Source: Clostridium transplantifaecale (GTDB lineage: Bacteria; Bacillota; Clostridia; Lachnospirales; Lachnospiraceae). From it: a stretch of 64,000 nucleotides of DNA. The position numbers and the translations under genes were made by a program. The notes under the pieces are model-generated. The model was not told the DNA's origin. It searched no databases and saw nothing but the letters and a program-made list of their open reading frames with translations. The stretch lies in the NCBI RefSeq assembly GCF_900626075.1, contig NZ_UYZY01000001.1:1-64000 (forward strand), read 5' to 3'. This document shows positions 10,513 through 17,581 of this stretch, one piece after another (within the stretch, counting starts at the first letter, position 1; every line of letters starts with the position of its first letter).

Positions 10513-10883
10513 ACTTATCCCCCTTTATGTATTTTATTAAAAAGCCAAAGGCTGTTCTAATCATAGTCGATTCGTTTGATTTGAGGCTTAAAAAATACGA
10601 TACCCGGTTATATAGGCCATGCGGACCGTTGGATACTTTCACGCTTACTTCACCGGTAGTCTCATATAAAATTCTACCGCAATTCGACAGAAAAGTCCAA
10701 CAATATATTGCATATTCCAACAAAAAACATATAATAAATGGAAGAAATTGCTAAAACCACATCAATAGGGTGATAAACCACATTTTAAATCAGATAATTA
10801 AAAATGAAACAAAAACAGAAAATAGTAGAAACGGTTGGAGGCGGCAGATGAAAATCAGTGTCCACAAAATTTCAGGTACCCCC
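10513..10883. other. AT-rich intergenic region without a recognisable gene
   Basis: About 370 bp upstream of the divergent zinc-ribbon operon. I see short open frames on both strands, but none has a ribosome site or recognisable protein. It should contain the promoter of the minus-strand zinc-ribbon genes, which I could not place confidently. Confidence 0.5.
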
Positions 10884-10932
10884 TTGTAAAAAATAGTCAA
10901 TGAAGTACAATTAAATTGACCAAGTCAGTCAA
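10884..10932 (+). promoter_or_regulatory. promoter and possible operator of a decayed transporter gene
   Basis: TTGTAA at 10884-10889, a 16-bp spacer and TACAAT at 10906-10911 form a plausible promoter. Immediately after it TTGACCAAGTCAGTCAA (10916-10932) has inverted TTGAC/GTCAA arms, the kind of site bound by TetR, PadR or MarR regulators. It precedes the remnant gene at 10973. Confidence 0.4.
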
Positions 10933-10972
10933 ATGACATATCGTCCTATCCTTTATAGAAAGGAAGCCTGAA

Positions 10973-11255
10973 ATGAATGAACAGTTCTATGATCTTTCCG
11001 AAAAGCAATCTCATCCACAGGACTGGAAGAGAGCCGCTGCCAGGTGGAGCTGGTTCCCAAAGAGCCTGACGCTATAGCCCTGATGGAACGGTTCGGAGCC
11101 GGGCAGCAGGCAGATTTGACGTTTCAGATAATAAAAGCAGAGAATGTTCTGACCGTCCCCGTATCGCGGTGGTGCCGGACGGAACGGATGTGGTTATCTC
11201 GGATCCGTACGATTCCGGGATCAGGGACGGCAGCAGAGTAAAAACGGAGTTTTAA
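10973..11255 (+). pseudogene. frameshifted remnant of an HlyD/RND-type membrane-fusion adaptor
   Basis: A good ribosome site (AAAGGAAG) and ATG at 10973 open a frame that stops after about 34 codons. The recognisable part lies in the next frame from about 11040: VELVPKEPDAIALMERFGAG, then QADLTFQIIKAENVLTVPVS, the typical C-terminal strand of periplasmic-adaptor/macrolide-exporter proteins. It then shifts again to end VVPDGTDVVISDPYDSGIRDGSRVKTEF with a stop at 11253-11255. Two frame changes and the loss of the N-terminal lipoyl/coiled-coil part make it a fragment. No intact partner transporter is nearby. Confidence 0.6.
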
Positions 11256-11257
11256 AG

Positions 11258-11292
11258 AAAAGGGCAGGGCCGGTAATGGCCTCGCCCTTTTG
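11258..11292. terminator. bidirectional intrinsic terminator
   Basis: AAAGGGC and GGCC pair with GGCC and GCCCTTT around a short loop, with A-rich sequence on the left and TTTT on the right, so it can act for the remnant gene on the plus strand and the CoA-transferase on the minus strand. Confidence 0.7.
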
Positions 11293-11351
11293 AAGTATCT
11301 GGACTGCTGCTTTATTTCCCGGCCGTCTGTTCCCGCTTCCGGCCTTGTCTG

Positions 11352-12674
11352 TTACATAAGATTCTCTCTTGCATACTTCATAAGTTCTTCCCTGAAATCG
11401 GGATGCGCTATCGCAGTCATTGCCTCGGCCCGCTCCCGCAGGGATAAGCCGGACAGCTTTGCTACGCCATATTCCGTCGCCACGTACTGAATCATGCTCC
11501 TGGGCGCCGATACCACGCTGCCGCCGGGGACGAAGGGGACAATATTGGATTTGAGGGTCCCGTCCTTCTTTTTATGTGTGGAGGCAAGGCAGATGAATCC
11601 TTTGCCGCCTTCGGAGCGGAAAGCGCCCTCCAGAAAGTCGAGCTGCCCGCCTGTGCCGGAGAGCTGGCGGCTGCCTGCCGATTCCGCATTTTCCTGGCCC
11701 ATCAGGTCGAGTTCCACGCCGCCGTTGATGCTGATTACATTCTTCATCCGGCTGATGCGCTCAGGGGAATGGACGTAGTCCACGTCGCCCGGGTGGAAGA
11801 GCTCCGGTTCCTCATCAAGCCAGTTATACAGCTCCTGTGAACCCATCGCAAGATTCCAGGTAGAGTAACCCGCATCAAATTCCTTCCTTTTATTAGTCAG
11901 CTTGCCGGCTTTGTACAGCGCCAGGAAGGCATCGCTGATGGTTCCCGTATGGCAGCCCAGATCCTTCAGATCCGATTCGGCAAGCATCCTGGCAACCGTA
12001 AACGGCACGCCGCCTACGCCGAGCGAGAGAACGGCTCCGTCCGGAATTTCCTTCACGACATTCCTGGCAATTTCAATGTCGGTGGGAGACGGTTCCCGGT
12101 AGGTTCGCAGAGGAAGAGGCTCATGTTCTCCCTCAACAATAAAATCCGCTTCGGACAGATGGACACGGTGGGAGCCGTCCACGCCCTGAAGTCTCGGAAG
12201 GTGTTCGTTAATCTCAAACACGACGGTCCGGGCCTTCTCAAAAATGGTCCTCCAGGCATAGTTTGAAATGCCAAGTCCGCAGTAACCGTTGTCATCGGGC
12301 GCTGAAACAGGCACAAAAGCCACGTCGACGCGGATGTGATTGCGGTAAAGCTCGGGCAGTGAACGCAGGATCATCGGGATAAAACGGCATAAACCGCGGC
12401 TCTGCAGCTTTCTCTCATAATCGCCGATATGCCAGCTGTAATATGTAAATGCACTCTGTTCCGGATCGCATTCCACGACCTCAATGCGGGGGCGGATCAC
12501 CAGGCCGCCGCGGATCTTTACATCCTTTAATTCTTCTTTCCGTCCGGCCAGCGCTTTGTCCAAAAGCTCCGGAAATCCGGCGCCAAAACCGTAATCCACC
12601 CAATCACCGGAGCGGACCGCTTTCGCCACGGCAGCTTCCGGAGTTACAAATTTGTTCCTGTAATCATTTAACAT
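11352..12674 (-). CDS. acetyl-CoA hydrolase/CoA-transferase family protein with atypical active site
   Basis: A 440-residue member of the family that includes butyryl-CoA:acetate and 4-hydroxybutyrate CoA-transferases, which move CoA between short-chain acids. Family signatures include FVPVSAPDDNGYCGLG, LSLGVGGVPFTVARML, a C-terminal GGQLDFLEGAFRSEGGKGFICL and VVSAPRSMIQYVATEYGVA. The catalytic glutamate is expected in an H-[ST]-E-[ML] motif near residue 240; here the sequence reads GCHTGTISD (Gly244), so the glutamate seems to be missing. It is therefore either a diverged enzyme using another residue or an inactive homologue. It forms a single-gene unit, separated from tetR by a terminator. 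Substrate cannot be assigned. Confidence 0.88.
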   Translation of the reverse strand: MLNDYRNKFVTPEAAVAKAVRSGDWVDYGFGAGFPELLDKALAGRKEELKDVKIRGGLVIRPRIEVVECDPEQSAFTYYSWHIGDYERKLQSRGLCRFIPMILRSLPELYRNHIRVDVAFVPVSAPDDNGYCGLGISNYAWRTIFEKARTVVFEINEHLPRLQGVDGSHRVHLSEADFIVEGEHEPLPLRTYREPSPTDIEIARNVVKEIPDGAVLSLGVGGVPFTVARMLAESDLKDLGCHTGTISDAFLALYKAGKLTNKRKEFDAGYSTWNLAMGSQELYNWLDEEPELFHPGDVDYVHSPERISRMKNVISINGGVELDLMGQENAESAGSRQLSGTGGQLDFLEGAFRSEGGKGFICLASTHKKKDGTLKSNIVPFVPGGSVVSAPRSMIQYVATEYGVAKLSGLSLRERAEAMTAIAHPDFREELMKYARENLM

Positions 12675-12721
12675 AGTCTGGTTTCCTTCCCTTATCTCTC
12701 TTGCGCATAACGTTATCCAAT

Positions 12722-12757
12722 AAAAACGCCAGTCCGCAAAAAGCTTTGCGGCTGGCG
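12722..12757 (-). terminator. intrinsic terminator of the tetR gene
   Basis: On the minus strand a stem of 13-15 bp (CGCCAG...CTGGCG, 12727-12757) is followed by TTTTTATT. It lies directly 3' of the TetR gene and isolates the CoA-transferase from it. Confidence 0.85.
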
Positions 12758-12875
12758 CTGCGGGTTCAAGATTGCCGCCCGTTTATTATAACTTAGAACA
12801 ATATTTTTTTCAAGATATGAAACATAGCACAGGAGGGAACATATCACTTGTGTTGATACTGTTCGTCCTGCAGCA

Positions 12876-13469
12876 TCAGTCCTTCTCCAGGACACGTATT
12901 CCATTCAGAATTACTTCCTCCGTCATAAAAGCAAGCTCCTCGGAGGTCTCCTTCATACCGGTGCCCAGCCAATACTGGACCATTCCGATACAGCCCGACA
13001 CGATAAAGGAATAATAGGCGTCAAAGGCATCAGCGTTGCGCAGAGACTTCAGGGCCTTCCAGTCATTGAGGCATTTCTCACGCACGATATGTTTGAGGCG
13101 GTTTACAAAATTCAGGTCCCCGTTTTCTCCGATTAGGATCGAGACAATATCCGCATTCTCCTGCACAAGGGGATAGAGCTCCGCAAAGATCAGCGAAGGG
13201 CGGGACAGGAGATCCTGGGCCTGGTGATGGTTCAGCATATCCTCAAGATCTTTCAGCAGTTCATTTTCAATCTGTTCCATCAAATCGAATACATCTTTAT
13301 AGTGTAAATAAAAAGTGCCTCGGTTGATGTCCGCCATATCGGCGATTTCTCTTACCGTAATATCCTGGACCCGTTTCTCTTTAAGCAGGGCGGTCAGGCA
13401 TTCTCTCAGCATACGGCGGGTCTTCCTGATTCGCCGGTCAACGATCTCCTCTTTTTTGTCTTCTTTCAT
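12876..13469 (-). CDS. TetR/AcrR family transcriptional regulator
   Basis: A 197-residue DNA-binding regulator. The N-terminal helix-turn-helix is clear: TRRMLRECLTALLKEKRVQDITVREIADMADINRGTFYLHYKDVFDL (about residues 12-60). The C-terminal helical domain (DLMEQIENELLKDLEDML onward, ending with YYSFIVSGCIGMVQYWLGTGMKETSEELAF) resembles the TetR_C type found in clostridial dihydroxyacetone-kinase-like and efflux regulators; the ligand is unknown. It is divergent from the envelope/MMPL operon, 240 bp away, and is the obvious candidate regulator of it. Confidence 0.93.
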   Translation of the reverse strand: MKEDKKEEIVDRRIRKTRRMLRECLTALLKEKRVQDITVREIADMADINRGTFYLHYKDVFDLMEQIENELLKDLEDMLNHHQAQDLLSRPSLIFAELYPLVQENADIVSILIGENGDLNFVNRLKHIVREKCLNDWKALKSLRNADAFDAYYSFIVSGCIGMVQYWLGTGMKETSEELAFMTEEVILNGIRVLEKD

Positions 13470-13554
13470 GACGTTTCTCCTTTTACAGCAGTCCGGGATA
13501 TCCAGCCCGGCATTTTAACAAATGTCTGTTTTTGTCTATTTTGCACAAAAATCA

Positions 13555-13565
13555 TTCATAATGAA
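13555..13565. promoter_or_regulatory. palindrome in the tetR/MMPL intergenic region
   Basis: TTCATAATGAA is a perfect 11-bp inverted repeat, about 85 bp upstream of the MMPL-operon promoter and near the tetR start. It could be a TetR autoregulatory half of a longer operator; this is inference. Confidence 0.3.
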
Positions 13566-13615
13566 CATATTTAATAAAAGTGTCGTTTAATAGATTAGGC
13601 GTAAAAAAATGATTA

Positions 13616-13652
13616 TTGTATAAATCTCCATGAGTTAGTATAATGCATTATA
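13616..13652 (+). promoter_or_regulatory. promoter of the MMPL operon with overlapping palindromic operator
   Basis: TTGTAT (13616-13621), a 17-bp spacer and TATAAT (13639-13644) form a promoter. The -10 element is the left half of a perfect 14-bp palindrome, TATAATGCATTATA (13639-13652), a natural place for the divergent TetR protein to block RNA polymerase. Confidence 0.6.
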
Positions 13653-13709
13653 GCTTAGAAATAAACAAATGTCAATTATCATATTTGATGTTGCTTAGGA
13701 GGAACAAAG

Positions 13710-14396
13710 ATGAAAAAAATCGTTATTTCCATAGGAAGGGAATTCGGCAGCGGCGGAAGGCGGATCGGGGAACTGCTGGCGGAAGAACTGGAGATTCCGT
13801 GCTATGACAGACATTTAATAGAGGAGGCGGCCAGCTGCAGCGGAATTGAGACAAAGGAGCTGGAGGACGCCGACGAGATGAAGGCCAACCGCTTACTGTT
13901 CAAGGTGCCTGCCAAGGCCAATCCGTTTACGGGTTATGGAAAACCGATGAATGACACACTCTTTGCGATACAGTCCAGGCTGATTAAAAAATATGCAGAC
14001 AAAGGCTCCTGCGTCATTGTGGGACGATGTGCGGATAAGGTGCTGGAGGATTGTGACGGGCTGATATCCGTATTTATTTACGCTCCGCTTCAATCACGCG
14101 TCCAGGAAGTCGGAAAACGCTATGAGACCGATGACGAGGAGGCGCTCTATCTGGTTCGTCAGGCAGACAAAATCAGACGGAATTATTACAACTACTATAC
14201 AAAGAAGAAATGGGGAGACAGGAGCAGCTACGATCTGATGATCGACAGCAGCCATTTCTCGGAACGGGAAGTGGCTGCGATGATCCGGGCTCTGGTGGAG
14301 GAAAGAAAAGCCGTCTGGGAGGAAGAGAAATTTTCTTCACCGGATACGGCAGAACCGCAGGAACAATGCAGAAAGAGTGGGAGAGCAGATGGATAA
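13710..14396 (+). CDS. cytidylate kinase-like family protein
   Basis: A 228-residue cytoplasmic P-loop protein of the Cytidylate_kin2 (AAK26-like) family. The nucleotide-binding loop is ISIGREFGSGGRRIGE (residues 5-20), with CYDRHLIEEAA after it and GSCVIVGRCADKVL further on. These proteins differ from true CMP kinase and their substrate is unclear. It starts at ATG 13710 after TTAGGAGG, is the first gene downstream of the TetR-overlapped promoter, and its stop overlaps the start of the next gene (ATGGATAA), so the genes are translationally coupled. Confidence 0.9.
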   Translation: MKKIVISIGREFGSGGRRIGELLAEELEIPCYDRHLIEEAASCSGIETKELEDADEMKANRLLFKVPAKANPFTGYGKPMNDTLFAIQSRLIKKYADKGSCVIVGRCADKVLEDCDGLISVFIYAPLQSRVQEVGKRYETDDEEALYLVRQADKIRRNYYNYYTKKKWGDRSSYDLMIDSSHFSEREVAAMIRALVEERKAVWEEEKFSSPDTAEPQEQCRKSGRADG

Positions 14397-15327
14397 GAAC
14401 AGGATATTAAATCGTGATAATCAAACAGATTCAGGGAAAATAAAAAAAAGAAAGATGTTTGCACAAGCGGCTTTCTGCCTGGCGTTCACCCTTGGAACCG
14501 CAATGACTGCGCTGGCGGATGGCGGAAGCTTTCAGCAGAACGGCGAGGGCCGGTGGATGTACATAACGCAGGACGGCGCGGCAGCGGCTCCGGGTTGGAT
14601 TCAGTCCGACGGAAACTGGTATAGAATCGGAGACGACGGATTCAGGCAGACCGGCTGGATCATGGAAGGCGACGCCTGGTATTACCTGGATGAGACAGGA
14701 GTGATGGCAACGGGCTGGAGAAGCATTGACGGAAAACATTATTATTTCCGCGACAACGGCACGATGCAGAACAGCACGCTCAGGAAAGACGATACACAGT
14801 ATACCTTTAATGCGGACGGAAGTTTTTCAAGCGCCAGAAAAGAGAAAAATACAGGCGGCGGAGCCTATCCGGTGGCCTTTTACAATACCGAGCTTCAGGC
14901 GCTTGCGGATAATTTAAACGAGCTGAAAGAGGATTCGTTCGAAGGCGATGAGGAAGAGGACTATTACGAGGATGATAAAAAGAATTACGACAAGGATGCA
15001 AGTTACATCATAAACGGAAAGCTCCAGGAGATTGCGGAGCACCGTCTCGCTATGGCAAGGACGAAGGGCTATGGAAGCGGGAAAATACCGGATGAGGGAA
15101 CCCTGGCCGATTATCTGAAATCGATTGGATATAACAGCGGCAGACGGATTATGGAAGTTTATCTGATGAATTGCGACGGGGCCGATGCGGCGGAAGAAAA
15201 GCTTTTGAGGAGCCATGACAGCGATGAAAAAAAGAGGTCTGATCGGGCTGTCTACTATAAAGAGATGGGCATTGCCCATGAAAAGGTCAATGGAAAAGAT
15301 TATTTTATGGTCGTTTTCATGAGGTGA
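14389..15327 (+). CDS. secreted cell-wall-binding protein with CAP-like domain
   Basis: A 312-residue exported protein. A basic N-terminus and hydrophobic stretch (AQAAFCLAFTLGTAMTALA) form a signal peptide. Three or four choline-binding-type repeats follow (GWIQSDGNWYRIGDDG, GWIMEGDAWYYLDETG, GWRSIDGKHYYFRDNG), then an acidic linker (EGDEEEDYYEDDKK). The C-terminal 130 residues look like a CAP/SCP domain: LQEIAEHRLAMARTKG, YNSGRRIMEVYLMNC, and a final EMGIAHEKVNGKDYFMVVFM. I chose ATG 14389 because GTGGGAG lies just upstream. It overlaps the kinase-like gene by 8 bp and precedes the MMPL gene by 19 bp. Confidence 0.85.
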   Translation: MDKNRILNRDNQTDSGKIKKRKMFAQAAFCLAFTLGTAMTALADGGSFQQNGEGRWMYITQDGAAAAPGWIQSDGNWYRIGDDGFRQTGWIMEGDAWYYLDETGVMATGWRSIDGKHYYFRDNGTMQNSTLRKDDTQYTFNADGSFSSARKEKNTGGGAYPVAFYNTELQALADNLNELKEDSFEGDEEEDYYEDDKKNYDKDASYIINGKLQEIAEHRLAMARTKGYGSGKIPDEGTLADYLKSIGYNSGRRIMEVYLMNCDGADAAEEKLLRSHDSDEKKRSDRAVYYKEMGIAHEKVNGKDYFMVVFMR

Positions 15328-15346
15328 CGGACAGGAGCAGGTAAAC

Positions 15347-17581
15347 ATGAGACTGAAATTTTTACATGATAAAAGAAAACAGCTTGAAGAAAAAAAGGGT
15401 TCCTTCTCTCTTCCTGTATTTATCATCGAGAGAAGCCGGATGATAGAGATAGTATTTGTGGTGGCCGTGCTCCTTTCCATGCTGGCCGCGCCCTTTGTCA
15501 ATATCAATTATGACCTGACCAGATATCTTCCGAAGACGGTCCAGTCCAAAGCCGGCCTGGATCTGATGGAAGAAAAATTCGGATATCCGGGCACAGGAAG
15601 AGTCATGATAGATGACGTGACGCTTTACGAGGCAAAGCAGTACAAGGATAAGCTGGAAAAGGTGGACGGGGTCGACCAGATTATGTGGCTGGACACCGGC
15701 ACAGACGTCTTTTCCGCAGACGCCTTTATCAATTTCAGCAGTATCGATGATTATTACAAAGACGGTTCGGCGGTTATGGATATCGTGTTTGATAAGGGAG
15801 ATACCAGCCGCAAGACGTCGAAGGCTATCGACGCAATGAAAGAAATAACCGGGGAAAAGGGACATTATGTAGGCATGGCGGTACAGAACAAGTCGCTTGC
15901 CGAGAATGTGACGAGGGAGATGAAGATGATTCTCTCGCTGGGCGTGCTGATGATTTTCATTATCCTCTGCCTGACCACAAACTCCTGGTTTGAACCGGTG
16001 CTGTATCTGATTGTCATGGGAGTGGCGATTCTGATTAATAAGGGCACCAATATTTTTCTGGGAGAGATATCATTCCTGACGAACAGCGTGTCGGCTGTAC
16101 TTCAGCTGGCGGTATCCATGGACTACTCGATTTTCCTGATCCATGCATTTACCAGGGAGAAAAACAAGGGACTCGATCAGATGAAGGCCCTGACCAATGC
16201 CATCAACGAAGCGCTGAACTCCATTTTCGCCAGCAGCCTTACAACCATTGTGGGATTTATCGTGCTTACCTTTATGAAGTTCAACATCGGCTTTGATATG
16301 GGCATTGTACTGGCGAAGGGAATTGTATTCAGCCTTCTGACCGTTGTATTCTTTATGCCGGCCATGATTCTGAGGCTGACGCCGATGATCGAGAAGACCG
16401 GCCACCGTTCTTTTATGCCGGGTTTTGATAAACTCAGCCGCGGGATTTACCGCATACGGTACGGAGTCCTGATCTTTGTGGCAATCTTCGTCATCCCTGC
16501 CTACACGGCCCAGAATATGAACAGTTTCCTGTTCGGCAACGACGCCGTAGGCGCCAGCGAGGGTACACAGGTATACGACGATGAACAGCTGATCAATTCG
16601 AAGTTCGGGCGCAGCAATATGATGATGGCGCTGGTGCCAAATACCTCGCTGATCGATGAAAAAGCGTTTACCAATGATGTGGAAGCGCTGCCCTATACAA
16701 AATCCGTGACTTCCATGGCCGGGTCTCTCCCGGACGGCGTTCCGGAAGAATTCCTTCCTGCGAGCATCACGGAGCAGTTACATAAGAACGACTATTCCAG
16801 AATCCTGATTTACGTCAGAAGCAAAGGTGAAAGTAAACTGGCTTACCAGTGCTCCGACGAAATCCAGGGTCTGCTTAAAAAATATTACCCGGAAGATTCC
16901 TACCTGGTGGGAACGACGCCGTCGACACAGGATATTGAGACGACAATTACAAAGGATTACAGCAGAGTCAATATTTTATCCCTGCTGGGCGTTTTTTTCG
17001 TCGTCATGTTCAGCTTTAAATCGGTTATCATCCCGGTTATCATCATGATTCCCATCGAGGTGGCGATTTTCATCAATATGGCGGTTCCTTATATTAAGGG
17101 AGATACGATGATATTTATGGGATACATCATCGTGAGCTGTATCCAGCTGGGAGCCACGGTCGACTATGCGATTCTGACGACGAACAACTACCTGGAATGC
17201 AGAAAAGAGGCGGAAAAAAAGGAGGCGGCCATCCTGGCGCTGAACAGGAGTATTCCAGCCATTCTGACATCCGGCTCCATTCTGACGATTGTGGGATATA
17301 TACTCTATAACATTTCATCCGTGGCCGCCATCGGCGACCTGGGGCATCTGATAGGAAGAGGCGCCTGGATGAGTATGATTCTTGTATGTACGCTGATGCC
17401 GGCGTTCCTCGTTCTGTTTGACCATGTCCTGATGGATAATGAGTTTGAAAGAATCAGGAAATTCTTTGAACGCAGACGGATGAGACGGCGTGAGCGGTTT
17501 AAAATGCTGGCGGGAAAAGTGACGAAAACCAGAAAAAATGACAGAGATGATGAAGATGGTAAGGAGGCCCGAAAGTCATGA
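15347..17581 (+). CDS. MMPL/RND superfamily transporter
   Basis: A 744-residue integral membrane protein with the duplicated RND topology: one N-terminal membrane helix (near residues 28-48), a large extracytoplasmic loop, five helices (about 190-340), a second N-helix and loop (about 360-530), and another set of five helices (about 535-700), ending in a basic tail. Typical motifs are LAVSMDYSIFLIHAF and LGATVDYAILTTNNY, each with the Asp-Tyr pair thought to carry protons. Such proteins export lipids or drugs. It overlaps the next gene by ATGA, suggesting a complex with that secreted protein. The gene is probably under TetR control. Confidence 0.93.
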   Translation: MRLKFLHDKRKQLEEKKGSFSLPVFIIERSRMIEIVFVVAVLLSMLAAPFVNINYDLTRYLPKTVQSKAGLDLMEEKFGYPGTGRVMIDDVTLYEAKQYKDKLEKVDGVDQIMWLDTGTDVFSADAFINFSSIDDYYKDGSAVMDIVFDKGDTSRKTSKAIDAMKEITGEKGHYVGMAVQNKSLAENVTREMKMILSLGVLMIFIILCLTTNSWFEPVLYLIVMGVAILINKGTNIFLGEISFLTNSVSAVLQLAVSMDYSIFLIHAFTREKNKGLDQMKALTNAINEALNSIFASSLTTIVGFIVLTFMKFNIGFDMGIVLAKGIVFSLLTVVFFMPAMILRLTPMIEKTGHRSFMPGFDKLSRGIYRIRYGVLIFVAIFVIPAYTAQNMNSFLFGNDAVGASEGTQVYDDEQLINSKFGRSNMMMALVPNTSLIDEKAFTNDVEALPYTKSVTSMAGSLPDGVPEEFLPASITEQLHKNDYSRILIYVRSKGESKLAYQCSDEIQGLLKKYYPEDSYLVGTTPSTQDIETTITKDYSRVNILSLLGVFFVVMFSFKSVIIPVIIMIPIEVAIFINMAVPYIKGDTMIFMGYIIVSCIQLGATVDYAILTTNNYLECRKEAEKKEAAILALNRSIPAILTSGSILTIVGYILYNISSVAAIGDLGHLIGRGAWMSMILVCTLMPAFLVLFDHVLMDNEFERIRKFFERRRMRRRERFKMLAGKVTKTRKNDRDDEDGKEARKS

